Shown here: one piece after another, positions 33,660 through 44,945 of the stretch
Layout of the letters: each line of letters opens with the position of its first letter
How positions within the stretch are numbered: the first letter of the stretch is position 1
From: Bryobacterales bacterium
GTDB taxonomy: Bacteria > Acidobacteriota > Terriglobia > Bryobacterales > Bryobacteraceae
NCBI GenBank assembly: GCA_020847045.1
Contig: JADLCT010000014.1
Coordinates: 124,001-188,000, forward strand
Direction of reading: 5' to 3'
DNA length: 64,000 nt
The notes under the pieces: model-generated
Seen by the model: only the letters and a program-made list of their open reading frames with translations
What the model was told of the DNA's origin: nothing
Database searches by the model: none
Position numbers and translations under genes: made by a program

Positions 33660-35992
33660 GCCGCCGCTGGAACGGGCGCGGCATCGCGCACCAGCCACAC
33701 CTCGGCCACCTGGATGCCGCGGCCATTGCCGCCGCCGCCCGGTGGCCGTGACCACTTCAATTCCAGCGTTCCGTTTCCGGTCACTGCACGCGGCAGCGTG
33801 AACGCAAGCCGCTCCGGTGGCAGCGGTTTCGCGCGCGCCTCATGCACAACATGCGCGCCGTTGGCCGTCAGCTTGATGAGAGCCGCCGTGCGTTCGCCGC
33901 CATAGACGATGCGCAGACGGTAGGTGGCCGATGGATCGAGCCCGGTGTAGCGCATGGCCATGCTTTCGTCCCACAGCACTTCAGCGTGATTCATCCATGA
34001 GTAACGCCACGTTTTGGTGAACGGCGCAGTGGGGTCCCCGAAGCCTGTAAACGGGGAGGTGCGGGATTCGGGACCAGGATGCCCGGTACGCACCAGATGG
34101 GGCGAGTTGGACGGGTCGCCAAGATCGTCGTAGAAGCCGCCTGGGCCGGGGTTGGTCCAGTCGAGGATCGCGCCGATGGCCGCGAGCCGCCCGGGTTCGT
34201 CCGGAAGTTGTCGAATTCTGTCGAACTCCTCCATGAGCCAGGCGCGGTTGTTCAGTGGTGTGTCGATCAGATCGAGATTGGCGCCGCGGCCGGTGGCGAT
34301 GGCGCCGTAATAGGGCACGCTGAGCTGCATGTGGATGGACTGGAACAGCGCCTCGGCCAGTTCGAAGGTGCGGGCCCGCCAGGCGGGAGCGGGGCGCTGC
34401 GTGATGGCGCGCCGCAGAATGGCCGCGGCCTGATCCATGGCGGGCAAAGAGCCAAGCTCGGAGGCGGCGCGCAGGCGGTCCATGGCCTGCTGTTCGAGCC
34501 CGGTTTCGTGCAACAGGCGGGCCCGGACGTAGGCGTCGTAGTGGGCGCGGTATTGCGCCTGCTGGAACCGCCAGTTGCGCTGCACGGCGGGCGTGGCCTG
34601 CGAGTCCATGGCTTCGAACTGCTGGAGCGCCGTGGTGACTCCGGAGTTGGTGGCCAGTGGCCCCACCCAGTTGCGTTCGAGCGAGAAGAGCCCTTCGGCG
34701 AACGGCCCGGCCAGCCGGGGGTGGATGAACAGGCGCGCATAGTCGCGCAGTGCCTCGTGCGGATCGGTGCCGGGGTCCCAGCCGTACATGCTCCACAGGA
34801 ATTTGTTCACGTCGTCGTTACAGCCTTCCGAGTAGGTGATGAAGCCGATGGTGTGCGGCGCGGCCTCGTCGAACATGCGCTTCATGAACAGCGGGCGAGG
34901 ATTGATGGGCTCGCGGTTCAGTGTGAGCGGAAAGGCCGTGTCCCAATCAGGGACGGGAAACTGGCAGCGTATGGTGTGCGTGATGTCGGGGTAGTTCCGG
35001 ATGGGGTAGCGCGAGGGGATCTGTTTGCGGAGCTCGCCTACGGGGATGCGAATCTGGGGACCATGCACGATGCCATGCAGCCAGGCGGGGTTGGCGCGCA
35101 CCAGCGCGTAGAACTCATCCATCCATTCCGTGGTGAAGCCCTGCGGCGCGATCCACCAGGTGGCCTTGGGATGCGTGCGGCGCAGCAGCTCAGCCTGTTT
35201 GGCGAGCATGGGGAAGAGGTGACGGGGGTGAGTGTGGCCGGGGTCGCCGCCGGGCACCAGGATGGCGTCGATGCGGGGTAGTTTGCCGAGCACCTCGGGC
35301 CATTCCTTCAGGGCGGCCTCGACCCACTTGGGGTCGGCGTAGTCGGGGTCGAGCGCGGGGTACCAGATCCACACGTCGAGCCCGTAACGGTCCGCGATGC
35401 GCGACATGGCGGTCATCATGCGCATGGGCGGGGCGGGGAAGTGGGGCGAATCGGCGGCGTCGTCGGACCGCGGCGGGATCAGTTCGATGGCGTTTGCGCC
35501 AAACAGGGCAAGCTCGCGGATGTACTGCTCCCATTGCGCCTCATCCCAGCCGTCGTAGGAGTTGGTCTTGGGGCGGTAGCCAAGCTGGTGGCCGCGCAGG
35601 GGCGTTCGCGGCGCGGTTTCCAACTGCAGCGGTAGAGGCAACTCGATGCGGCCGCGTTCCAACTCCAGCTTACGCAGCAGAAATCCCGCGCCATAGAGCA
35701 ATCCGCGCTCATCGTTGCCGGTGATGGTGACGCCGCCCTCCGCGGTGGCGATGCGAAAGCCCTCTGGCGCGCCGGAGCTGGCGTTGACAAGGCGAATGGC
35801 GGCTCCGGTGGCGGTGGCTGCGGCGGGAAGTTCGATTTGCGTTCGTTTGGCAATCTCCTCGCGCAGCACGCGGCCGGCGAGTTGTTCGCGCGCCGTGGCG
35901 TTGGAGCCGGTGACGATGGTGGCCCGGGAAAGATCGAGCGCCGGCAGAGTGGCCGCGAGGAAGAGGGCGGGCGCGAGGCCGCGAATGAGCAT
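33653..35992 (-). CDS. Secreted glycosidase-like protein (GH20/GH67-style N-terminus)
   Basis: 779 residues from ATG 35992; the frame extends upstream into the regulator gene but without a signal peptide. From this ATG a signal peptide is clear (about 1-19, ALFLAATLPALDL). An N-terminal domain with AAIRLVNASSGAPEGFRI and GLLYGAGFLLRKLEL is the non-catalytic alpha/beta fold that precedes many GH20 and GH67 enzymes. A TIM-barrel-like part follows (NAIELIPPRSDDAADSP, DVWIWYPALDPDY, DAILVPGGDPGHTHP). The C-terminus is a beta-rich domain. I cannot name the family or the catalytic residues. It follows the two-component genes on the same strand. Confidence 0.7.
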   Translation of the reverse strand: MLIRGLAPALFLAATLPALDLSRATIVTGSNATAREQLAGRVLREEIAKRTQIELPAAATATGAAIRLVNASSGAPEGFRIATAEGGVTITGNDERGLLYGAGFLLRKLELERGRIELPLPLQLETAPRTPLRGHQLGYRPKTNSYDGWDEAQWEQYIRELALFGANAIELIPPRSDDAADSPHFPAPPMRMMTAMSRIADRYGLDVWIWYPALDPDYADPKWVEAALKEWPEVLGKLPRIDAILVPGGDPGHTHPRHLFPMLAKQAELLRRTHPKATWWIAPQGFTTEWMDEFYALVRANPAWLHGIVHGPQIRIPVGELRKQIPSRYPIRNYPDITHTIRCQFPVPDWDTAFPLTLNREPINPRPLFMKRMFDEAAPHTIGFITYSEGCNDDVNKFLWSMYGWDPGTDPHEALRDYARLFIHPRLAGPFAEGLFSLERNWVGPLATNSGVTTALQQFEAMDSQATPAVQRNWRFQQAQYRAHYDAYVRARLLHETGLEQQAMDRLRAASELGSLPAMDQAAAILRRAITQRPAPAWRARTFELAEALFQSIHMQLSVPYYGAIATGRGANLDLIDTPLNNRAWLMEEFDRIRQLPDEPGRLAAIGAILDWTNPGPGGFYDDLGDPSNSPHLVRTGHPGPESRTSPFTGFGDPTAPFTKTWRYSWMNHAEVLWDESMAMRYTGLDPSATYRLRIVYGGERTAALIKLTANGAHVVHEARAKPLPPERLAFTLPRAVTGNGTLELKWSRPPGGGGNGRGIQVAEVWLVRDAAPVPAAAQ

Positions 35993-35998
35993 CTGCCG

Positions 35999-36004
35999 AT
36001 TGTA
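35999..36004 (-). promoter_or_regulatory. -10-like hexamer 6 nt before the glycosidase-like gene
   Basis: Minus-strand TACAAT ends 6 nt before ATG 35992, in the 40-bp gap after the regulator gene. Confidence 0.4.
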
Positions 36005-36032
36005 CAAGGGCCGTTGGGAGAGGCGGCGCGGC

Positions 36033-37381
<1,349 letters not shown>

Positions 37382-37385
<4 letters not shown>

Positions 37386-38836
37386 GCGGGTTGCTCCGCC
37401 GGCAGCGTCACGCGAAACCGCGCGCCCGAGGCGCCGCGCACCGCTTCGACCCGCGCTCCCATCTTTTCGAGCAGCGTGCGCGTCACCGCCAGCCCCAGCC
37501 CCGTGCCGCCCGGCTTGGTTGTATAAAAGGCTTCAAACAGACGCTCCTCCTGCTCGGGCGTAAGTCCCGGCCCGCTGTCTTCGATTTCAAGTTGCACATG
37601 GCCGGGCTCGCTGCGGACGGACACAACCACCACGCCTTCGCGCGACGAGGCGTCGATGGCGTTCAACATCAGGTTCATCAGCGCCTGCTGGAGATAATCA
37701 CCATCCACGAAGGCCAAAGCCTCCTCGCAGCGTCCTGCGTCGAGACGCACGCCATGCTCTTCGGCATGCGGCTTCACCAGGGCGACGGTACGGTCCAGGA
37801 TTGGCTGCACCGGCTGCTGGCGGATCTTTTCGGCGGCATCGGTGCGAAACACCAGGAGGCTCTTGAGCAGGGCGTCCAGGCGGTCCACCTCGCCGGTCAC
37901 CAGGGCGATCGGTTCACGGCTCGCGGGCTCTCCCTCCAGCCTCCGGGCCAGCATGCGAATGGTCAGACGGATGCTGTTCAGGGGGTTCCGGATCTCGTGC
38001 GCAATGCCAGCGACGACGCGGCCCATGACACGAAGACGGTCTTCGCGCCGCAAATCGGCTTCCAGCTCCTGCCGGCCCTCCGCCATCGAATTGATCGCGC
38101 GGACAATCGAATTCAACTCGTGGTCCTGCTCCGGAAGCCGGTAGCCGGCGTCGGTGCGCAGCCGCTCCAGCCCGGCTTGAATGGAAGCGAAGCCGCGCTG
38201 CATGTCGAAGCTCAGCTTCAGCACGAAGCCAATTGAGATGAGTGCGATCAGCATCACGCCCACCAGAATGAGCCTCTTGTTGAGCTCGTTGGAGTCGCTG
38301 AAGTTGATCAGGCGGCGCAGACACCAGGCCGAGAGTTTCCCGTCGGCGCGGCTCATCACGGAGACAATCACCAGGTCCTCGCCGTCCTGCAAGATCCGGT
38401 GCGCGGCGCGGCCGGAGGCGCGGCTCTCGTCCATGGCGGCCGTCACGGCGTCCCGTTCGTTGGCCGGCTGCCGCAGGTTGCTTCCGGGTTCGGTGTAGGT
38501 GGGAAAGCTGTGGCCCACGACGGCATGACGGAACACGAAGCCGCCCTCCACGTCGGGATAGGAGCTGAGAATCTCGTAGGAGATGCGCTTCAGGTCGAGG
38601 TCCGCGTGCGAGTCCTGCGGGTTCGTGCCGCGGTGCCCGGCCAGCCAGGCTTCGCCCGCCTGGGTCAGTTCCTTGGAGGCGTTCAGCAGGCTCCTGTTGG
38701 TCTCGCTGATCATGACTGTCCGCAAGTTTCTCGTCAGGTCGACCACCAGCAATCCAATCAGGACGATCGAAACGAGTGCCGTGATCAGCAGCCAGGATTG
38801 CAGGCGTTGTGCGGCAACGATCTTCGGAAATCGCAT
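37382..38836 (-). CDS. Membrane sensor histidine kinase
   Basis: 484 residues from ATG 38836, chosen over the longer frame because GAGGAAG precedes it. Two membrane segments (about 14-34 and 190-209) enclose a periplasmic sensor part of about 150 residues with His at 69, 76 and 104. A HAMP-like linker follows, then HisKA with the phospho-accepting His at 280 (VAGIAHEIRNPLNS). The ATP-binding domain has NLMLNAID (N box), EDSGPGL (G1) and GGTGLGLA (G2). It is the partner of the overlapping NtrC-type regulator. Its location next to an RND metal pump suggests metal sensing, as in ZraS-type kinases; this is inference. Confidence 0.92.
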
Positions 38837-38954
38837 GGGCGGACTTCCTCTCTTCGGCGTCTTCCACGCATTCCGCACGCCACTGAGAAGCGATGCCGGT
38901 TCAACTGGAAGGGGCCGGCATCAGGCTTTCGCCTGTACGGATAACGCACACTCA

Positions 38955-38970
38955 GTGTACGATTTTTGCT
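38955..38970 (+). promoter_or_regulatory. Possible sigma-54 promoter of the efflux operon, with palindrome
   Basis: GTGTACGATTTTTGCT fits TGGCACG-N4-TTGCW except at three -24 positions, including the first G of GG. A perfect 5-bp inverted repeat (ACACT-C-AGTGT, 38948-38958) overlaps its left part. It lies 83 bp before the tolC-like start and divergent from the sigma-54 regulator pair. Confidence 0.35.
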
Positions 38971-39052
38971 CAACGTGAACGGTTTCTGCGCACCGGGCGC
39001 TAGAAATACCGGGCGCTCGGTTCGGCCCGGAGCATGCTCCCGCTGACTCTCA

Positions 39053-40339
39053 GTGCGCATCGTGTCGAAATTTTCCGGACTGCTTGTGATGGCACTGTGC
39101 CTGCAGGGCCAGACGGCCGGTCCGCGATTGACACTGGAGCAGGTTCTGAACGAGGCGCTCAGCCGCAACCTGAAGCTGATCGCCGAGCGGTTTAACATCA
39201 CCATCGGCGAGGCACGCATTCTTCAAGCGGGTTTGAAGCCCAATCCTGTATTGAGCGTGGGCGGGAATTACCTGGATGTTCTGGGCTCCGGGTTCGATCC
39301 CGGCAAGAGCGCGGCCGGACCCACCGAGGTGAATGCCCGCGTCGATTATCTGCTCGAGCGGGGACGGAAGCGCCAGGAACGAATCGCCGTGGCCGAGGCG
39401 GCCAAGGCCGTATCGCAGTTGGAACTGTTGGACAGCACGCGAACGCTGATCCTGGACGTCCAGAACGGATTCACGGAGGTTCTGCTTGCCAAGGAGAACC
39501 TGAATCTGGCGCGCGCCAGCCTGGAGGGCTTCAACCGCATTGTGGCCGTCAACCGCACGCGCGTCGAATCGGGGGATCTGGCCAGGGTGGAACTGGTCCG
39601 CTCCGAGGTGGCGGCGTTGCAGTTCCGGAACCAGGTGCGGCAGTCGGAGCTTCGGCTGCGTCTGGCCAAGAACCGGCTGCAAACGCTTATGGGACGCACG
39701 GCGTTTGCCGCGGATTTCGATGTCGAAGGCGCGCTGCGCCGCGATCCGCTGCTGCTGACACAGCCGGAGATTCTGCGGGCGGCGCTGGCCGCGCGGCCGG
39801 ATCTGGATGCGCTCCGGCGCGACCAGGCGCGATCCCAGGCCGATGTCAGGTTGCAAATCGCTCAGGGCAAGGTGGACTACTCCATCGGCGTGGGCTACAA
39901 CAGGCAGTTACGCGTGGGCTCCGGGCATCGCGGCGATTCGCTCGGCGTCTTTTTCTCGCTGCCGCTGCCCATGTACAACCGGAACCAGGGTGAAATTGAA
40001 CGCGCCCGGCAGGAGTTGGAGCAGATTCAGGCCCGCATTCACGGTCTTGAACAGGAGATCGCCGCCGAGGCCGCCAACGCGTTTGAACAATACTCGACGG
40101 CGAAGACCCTGCTGGAGTCGATCGAGGCCGACATGCTGGAACAGGCCCGGCGGGTGCTGGACGTGATTGGATTCTCCTACCGCCGGGGCGAGGCGGCGTT
40201 TGTCGAACTGCTCGATGCGCAGCGGACCTTTAACGATACGATGCAGGGGCTGAACGAAGCGCGCGCGGAGTATGCCAAGAGCCTCTTCCTGATCGACTCG
40301 ATCTCCGGAACAGGCGCCGGGAAAGGAAGCACGAAATGA
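39053..40339 (+). CDS. TolC/CzcC-like outer-membrane efflux protein
   Basis: 428 residues from GTG 39053 (a second GTG at 39062 is possible). Signal peptide about 1-22 (SGLLVMALCLQGQT). Two outer-membrane-efflux repeats: LTLEQVLNEALSRNLKLIAE starts the first, and PEILRAALAARPDLDALRRD starts the second near 240. Long amphipathic helices build the periplasmic tunnel. It is the outer-membrane exit of a tripartite RND pump. The next gene overlaps by 4 bp and encodes the periplasmic adaptor; the operon continues to the pump. Confidence 0.9.
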   Translation: MRIVSKFSGLLVMALCLQGQTAGPRLTLEQVLNEALSRNLKLIAERFNITIGEARILQAGLKPNPVLSVGGNYLDVLGSGFDPGKSAAGPTEVNARVDYLLERGRKRQERIAVAEAAKAVSQLELLDSTRTLILDVQNGFTEVLLAKENLNLARASLEGFNRIVAVNRTRVESGDLARVELVRSEVAALQFRNQVRQSELRLRLAKNRLQTLMGRTAFAADFDVEGALRRDPLLLTQPEILRAALAARPDLDALRRDQARSQADVRLQIAQGKVDYSIGVGYNRQLRVGSGHRGDSLGVFFSLPLPMYNRNQGEIERARQELEQIQARIHGLEQEIAAEAANAFEQYSTAKTLLESIEADMLEQARRVLDVIGFSYRRGEAAFVELLDAQRTFNDTMQGLNEARAEYAKSLFLIDSISGTGAGKGSTK

Positions 40340-41487
40340 GATCGTGGCAATGGCTCCTGATGCTCGCGCTGGGGCTGGCTGGATGCAGCCGGGAGACGCC
40401 CGCGCCCGCGGCGCAGCCGCAACAGACGCCGCCCGCCGGCCGGACGGTGATCGAAATCCCCGCCCATTCGCCGAAGCTGGCGCAGATTCAGGTGGCCCCG
40501 GTGCAACTGGCCGAGATGCCCACGGATGAGTTCACGGCGCCGGGGAGTATCGAGGTCAACCCGAACCGGGTGTCGAAAGTTCTGCTGCCCGTCGCGGGCC
40601 GCGTGACCGAAGTGCTGGTGCGGTTCGGCGACGCCGTGCAGAAGGATCAAATACTGTTGCGGGTGGAAAGCCCGGAAGCCGATGAGGCCGCATCGGCATA
40701 CTTGCAGGCCGAGGGCGGACTGGCCCAGACGAACTCCGCTCTCCACAAAGCGCAAACCGATCTCGACCGCGTACAGGATCTGTTCAAGGGCGACGCGATC
40801 GCGAAGAAGGATGTCATCGCCGCCGAGACGGCGGTGACTCAGGCGAAGGCGGTGCGGCAGCAGGCCGAAGCGGCGCTGCAACAGGCCAAGGCGCGGCTGG
40901 AGTTGCTTGGACTGGCGCCTGGCGGCTTCCGCCAGAAGATCGCCGTGCGCTCTCCGCTGTCGGGCAAGATCACCGAAATGACGGTGGTGGCCGGTGAGTA
41001 CCGCAACGATTTGAGCGCGCCGCTGATGACTGTCGCCGATCTCAGCACGGTGTGGGTTTCGGCCGACGTGCCAGAGTCCTCGATCCGCTTGGTGAAGGTG
41101 GGCGAACGGTTCGACGTCACGCTTTCGGCGTTTCCGGGCGAGACCTTTCAAAGCCGCGTGGCGCGCATCGCTGACAGCGTCGATCCGGAGACGCGCACGA
41201 TCGAGGTGTGGGCCGAACTGGCCAATCCGCAGGGGCGGTTCCGGCCCGACATGTTTGGCGAGGTGCGCCACATCGAGTCGTTCCACCGCGTGCCGGTGGT
41301 TCCGGTTTCCGCCGTCATTCAGGCGCAGAAGCGCACCATCGTCTACCGCGAATTGTCCAAAGGCAGATTCGCGCAGACCGACGTTCAGGTGGGCAACCGC
41401 TCCGGGGACCGCATACCGGTTCTCAGCGGGATGCAGGCAGGGGACCGCGTCGTGGTGGATGGGGCCATGCTGTTGAGGGGGTACTAG
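40336..41487 (+). CDS. RND efflux periplasmic adaptor (HlyD/CzcB-like lipoprotein)
   Basis: 383 residues. A lipoprotein signal (LMLALGLAGCSRE, lipidated Cys near 16) anchors it. The body shows the membrane-fusion-protein layout: a lipoyl-like half motif GRVTEVLVRFGDAVQKDQIL near 90, a helical hairpin (about 115-190), and the second half motif AVRSPLSGKITEM near 200. A beta-barrel and membrane-proximal part end the protein. It links the inner-membrane pump to the outer-membrane channel. There is no extra metal-binding His-rich N-terminus, which would be a CzcB hallmark, so the metal is unknown. Confidence 0.9.
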   Translation: MRSWQWLLMLALGLAGCSRETPAPAAQPQQTPPAGRTVIEIPAHSPKLAQIQVAPVQLAEMPTDEFTAPGSIEVNPNRVSKVLLPVAGRVTEVLVRFGDAVQKDQILLRVESPEADEAASAYLQAEGGLAQTNSALHKAQTDLDRVQDLFKGDAIAKKDVIAAETAVTQAKAVRQQAEAALQQAKARLELLGLAPGGFRQKIAVRSPLSGKITEMTVVAGEYRNDLSAPLMTVADLSTVWVSADVPESSIRLVKVGERFDVTLSAFPGETFQSRVARIADSVDPETRTIEVWAELANPQGRFRPDMFGEVRHIESFHRVPVVPVSAVIQAQKRTIVYRELSKGRFAQTDVQVGNRSGDRIPVLSGMQAGDRVVVDGAMLLRGY

Positions 41488-41489
41488 CC

Positions 41490-41816
41490 ATGGGCGACGA
41501 AGCGCAGGCGGCACTGCTGTTGATCTACATCGACGAAACCGATACCTGGGGACACGCACGAGTGCCGCTCTACGAAGCCATCGTCGAAAAGCTTTTCGGC
41601 CTGGGCGTCGATGGCGCGACGGTGCAAACCGGCATCATGGGGTACGGCGCCAACCGCCGCCTGCACCGCAAACGGCTGTTTGGCGTCACCGATGACCGTC
41701 CGGTCACCATCTCGGTGGTGGACACCGAACAACGGCTGCGTGAGGCCCTGCCCGAGATCAAACCCATGATTCAGGAGGGTCTGGTCTTTCTGGTCCCCGG
41801 TGAGATCGTCCGATGA
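41490..41816 (+). CDS. DUF190 protein (PII-like) inside the efflux operon
   Basis: 108 residues from ATG 41490, two bases after the adaptor stop; its own stop overlaps the pump start by 4 bp. The sequence follows the DUF190 pattern: LLIYIDETDTWGHARVPLYE, AIVEKLFGLGVDGATVQTGI, MGYG. DUF190 proteins adopt the PII/CutA ferredoxin-like fold and form trimers. They occur in metal-efflux and other transporter operons and may bind a nucleotide or metal to tune activity. Its strict coupling to the pump supports a regulatory or metal-sensing partner role. Confidence 0.85.
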   Translation: MGDEAQAALLLIYIDETDTWGHARVPLYEAIVEKLFGLGVDGATVQTGIMGYGANRRLHRKRLFGVTDDRPVTISVVDTEQRLREALPEIKPMIQEGLVFLVPGEIVR

Positions 41817-44800
41817 TTGCCCGCCTGCTGCGCCTGGCGCTGGAACAGAGGTTCGTGGCGGTGGTGGCGGCCGCCGCCCTGGTCGTGTTCGGGGCCTGGT
41901 CGTTCACACAGCTCAAAATCGAGGCGTATCCGGATATTTCGGACACCACCGTCGAGGTCATCACCGTTGTTCCCGGACTGGCCGCCGAGGAGGTGGAGCA
42001 GCAGGTGACCATTCCCATCGAGCGGGCTCTCAACAACGTGCCCAACGTGGTGTCCCGCCGCTCGCGCACCATCTTCGGGCTGTCCACGAACGAACTGACT
42101 TTTCAGTACGGCACCAACGATTACTTCGCGCGCCAGGTGGTGATTGAAAAGTTGCGAGAGGCCGATCTGCCGGATGGCCTGACGCCGACGCTGGCGCCCA
42201 TGGCGACGCCCATCGGAGAGCTCTTCCGCTACAGCCTGGAGGGCGGCGGTCTGGATCCGCAGCAACTGCGCGAGCTTCAGGACTGGGTGGTGTATCCGCG
42301 GCTGCTGCAGGCGCAGGGCGTGGCCGATGTCGTGCCGTTTGGCGGTCTGGTGAAGCAGTACCAGATCGAGATCAACCCGTTCGCGCTCGAGAAGTACAAA
42401 ATCTCTCTGCGAGACCTGGCCCAGGCGGTGGAGGAAAGCAACCAGAACGCCGGCGGCGCGCTACTCGACAACCGCCAGCAGTCGCTGGCCGTGCGGGGCG
42501 TGGGCTTGTTGAAGACGGTGTCCGACATCCAAAACAGCGTTGTCTCGGAGAACCGCGGCGTTCCCGTTTTCGTGCGGGACCTTGGCCGTGTCGGCGTGGG
42601 TGCCGCGCCGCCCACGGGCATCTTCGGGTTGCAGGATCTTACGGGGGGCGTCGAGGGCATTGTCCTCATGCGGCGTAACGAGAATCCCAGCGAGGTGCTG
42701 GACCGCGTGCATGACGCGGTGGAGGAGATCAATACGGCCAAGCTGCCGCCCGGCGTGCGCATGAACGTCATTTATGACCGCACGGACCTGGTGGACAACA
42801 CGCTCCACACGGTGAGCCGGACGCTGCTCGAAGGCCTGGTGATCGTTGTCCTCATTCTGCTGCTGTTTCTGGGCAGCGTGCGGGCGGCGCTTCTCACGGC
42901 CATCACCATACCGCTGGCCCTGCTGTTCGCCTTCGGCTGTATGCACCTGACCGGTATTCCCGCGAATCTTCTCAGCCTGGGCGCGCTCGATTTCGGCATC
43001 ATCGTCGATGGCTCGCTGATCATGGTGGAGCGCATTCTGCATACGCTGCACGAGCGGCGGGCGCATGACTCCGATAGTGTGTTCAAGTCCGTGCGTGACG
43101 CGGCGCTTGACGTCGAGTCTCCCCTGTTTTTTTCGCTGGTAATCATCATTTCGGCCTACCTGCCGCTATTCATGTTGGAGCGCGTGGAACGCCGGTTGTT
43201 TACGCCGATGGCTTTCACCGTATGTTTCGCGCTTCTGGGTGCGATGCTGATTTCGCTCACGCTGGTTCCCGTGCTGGCCACTTTTTTGTTCCGCAAGGGT
43301 GGCCACGCCTGGGAGAATCCGCTGGTGGTCCGGTTGGCCGGCCTGTATGGACGCGTGCTGGAAGTCACGTTGCGCCGCGCGTGGGTGGTGGTCAGCATCG
43401 CCGGCGCCGTCGTGATCGGAGCCTTCCTGCTGGCCCGCGGCTTGGGAACGGAGTTTTTGCCCACGCTCGATGAAGGCACCATCTGGATCCGATCGAACTT
43501 GCCGCCGGGAACCTCGCTCGACAAGAGCGCGCACATTGCCGCGCAGATGCGGCAAACCTTGCGGCGGTTCCCGGAGATTCGCGCCGTCGCCTCGCAGGCG
43601 GGACGCAACGACGCTGGTACGGATCCCTTCGGTCCGAACCGGATCGAACTGCTGGTGACGCTGAATCCGTATGACCAGTGGCCCTACGGCCGGCGGAAGA
43701 CGGATCTGATCAACGATCTCTCCAGGACGCTGCCCGAGGTGATTCCCGGCGCAACGTTCAACATCACGCAGCCGATCATCGACACGGTGACCGAGGTGGT
43801 AACCGGATCCTCGGCGGACCTGGCCGTCATCCTTTCGGGACCCGATCTGTCCGTGCTCCGGCGCTACGCGCAGGAGACGCTGCAGATTGTCCGGGCCATT
43901 CCCGGCGCGGCCGATACGGCCGTCGAGCAGGAGGCCGAGCAGCCGCAGCTCACCATTCAACTCGACCGCGAGAAGATGGCGCGATTCGGCGTGCGCGTGC
44001 GCGACGTGCAGGATCTGATCGAACTGGCGGTGGGCGGCCGCGTGGTGAGCAACCTGTTTGAAGGCGAGCGCCGATTCGACATCTCGGTGCGCTTCGCGCC
44101 GGAGGCTCGCGCCGATGCGAACGCCATCGGAAACATGCTGGTGCCCACGCGTTCCGGCGCGCGCGTGCCGCTGTCGCAAATGGCGAAGCTGGAGGTGGTG
44201 AACGGGCAAAGCATCATCGCCCGGCGTGAGAACCGCCGCCAGATCGCCGTGCGCACGAACATCCGGGGGCGGGATCAGGGAGGCTTCGCCTCCGACCTCC
44301 AACGGGAATGGACGAAGCAGGTGAAGCTGCCGGAAGGCTACCGTGTGGAGTGGGGCGGCCAGTTCGACAATCTGGACCGCGCCCGCAAACGGCTTTCGCT
44401 GGTGCTTCCGTTGACCATCGGGATTATCTTCATCCTTTTGTTTTTCGCCTTCGGATCGACGAAGGATGCCGGACTCGTTCTGCTCAACGTTCCGTTTTCG
44501 CTGGTGGGGGGCATTCTGTTTCTCTGGCTGCGCGGCATCAATCTCAGCGTTTCGGCGGCCGTGGGTTTCGTGAGCCTGTTCGGCGTCGCCGTGATGAGCG
44601 GCGTGCTGGTGGTTTCGGAGATCAACCGGCGGATGCGCTACGATGGCGCGTCCTTCAAAGGGTCTGTGATATCCGGCGCCCTGGCCCAGTTGCGCCCGGT
44701 GCTGATGATGATCGTGGTCGCGATGATCGGCATGGTGCCGGCGGCGCGCGCCACCGGGATCGGATCGGACGTGCAGAGGCCTCTGGCAACGGTCGTGGTC

Positions 44801-44938
44801 GGCGGGTTGGCTTCGACGCTGTTCCTGACCTTCCTGGCGCTGCCCGCGCTCTGCTTCCTGCTGAAGAAGCCCAAGCACGCCCTCGCCATGCCGGGGCAGG
44901 CGGACGGATCGTCTGGATCAGGTCCGGGCGCGGACTAG
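41813..44938 (+). CDS. Heavy-metal RND efflux pump, CzcA type
   Basis: 1041 residues with the RND topology: two halves of six membrane segments and two large periplasmic loops. TM4 carries DFGIIVDGSLIMVE, with Asp393, Asp399 and Glu406 matching the proton-relay residues of CzcA (divalent Co/Zn/Cd/Ni) rather than the monovalent CusA pattern. It exports metal cations from the periplasm or cytoplasm in exchange for protons, with the adaptor and channel encoded upstream. The C-terminal tail (GQADGSSGSGPGAD) is short and free of His. The exact metal cannot be told. It converges with the hemerythrin gene, with a 7-bp gap. Confidence 0.93.
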   Translation: MIARLLRLALEQRFVAVVAAAALVVFGAWSFTQLKIEAYPDISDTTVEVITVVPGLAAEEVEQQVTIPIERALNNVPNVVSRRSRTIFGLSTNELTFQYGTNDYFARQVVIEKLREADLPDGLTPTLAPMATPIGELFRYSLEGGGLDPQQLRELQDWVVYPRLLQAQGVADVVPFGGLVKQYQIEINPFALEKYKISLRDLAQAVEESNQNAGGALLDNRQQSLAVRGVGLLKTVSDIQNSVVSENRGVPVFVRDLGRVGVGAAPPTGIFGLQDLTGGVEGIVLMRRNENPSEVLDRVHDAVEEINTAKLPPGVRMNVIYDRTDLVDNTLHTVSRTLLEGLVIVVLILLLFLGSVRAALLTAITIPLALLFAFGCMHLTGIPANLLSLGALDFGIIVDGSLIMVERILHTLHERRAHDSDSVFKSVRDAALDVESPLFFSLVIIISAYLPLFMLERVERRLFTPMAFTVCFALLGAMLISLTLVPVLATFLFRKGGHAWENPLVVRLAGLYGRVLEVTLRRAWVVVSIAGAVVIGAFLLARGLGTEFLPTLDEGTIWIRSNLPPGTSLDKSAHIAAQMRQTLRRFPEIRAVASQAGRNDAGTDPFGPNRIELLVTLNPYDQWPYGRRKTDLINDLSRTLPEVIPGATFNITQPIIDTVTEVVTGSSADLAVILSGPDLSVLRRYAQETLQIVRAIPGAADTAVEQEAEQPQLTIQLDREKMARFGVRVRDVQDLIELAVGGRVVSNLFEGERRFDISVRFAPEARADANAIGNMLVPTRSGARVPLSQMAKLEVVNGQSIIARRENRRQIAVRTNIRGRDQGGFASDLQREWTKQVKLPEGYRVEWGGQFDNLDRARKRLSLVLPLTIGIIFILLFFAFGSTKDAGLVLLNVPFSLVGGILFLWLRGINLSVSAAVGFVSLFGVAVMSGVLVVSEINRRMRYDGASFKGSVISGALAQLRPVLMMIVVAMIGMVPAARATGIGSDVQRPLATVVVGGLASTLFLTFLALPALCFLLKKPKHALAMPGQADGSSGSGPGAD

Positions 44939-44945
44939 GCGGGGA

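Noticed and set aside
38904-38924. TGG-AAGGGGCCG-GC sequence as a -24/-12 element
   Set aside because: Spacing between GG and GC is 9 nt, not 10.
43166-44878. Long antisense frame (570 residues) within the czcA-type gene, and similar ones at 4857-6260 and 40177-41559
   Set aside because: Shadows of conserved plus-strand genes; no domain, no start signals.
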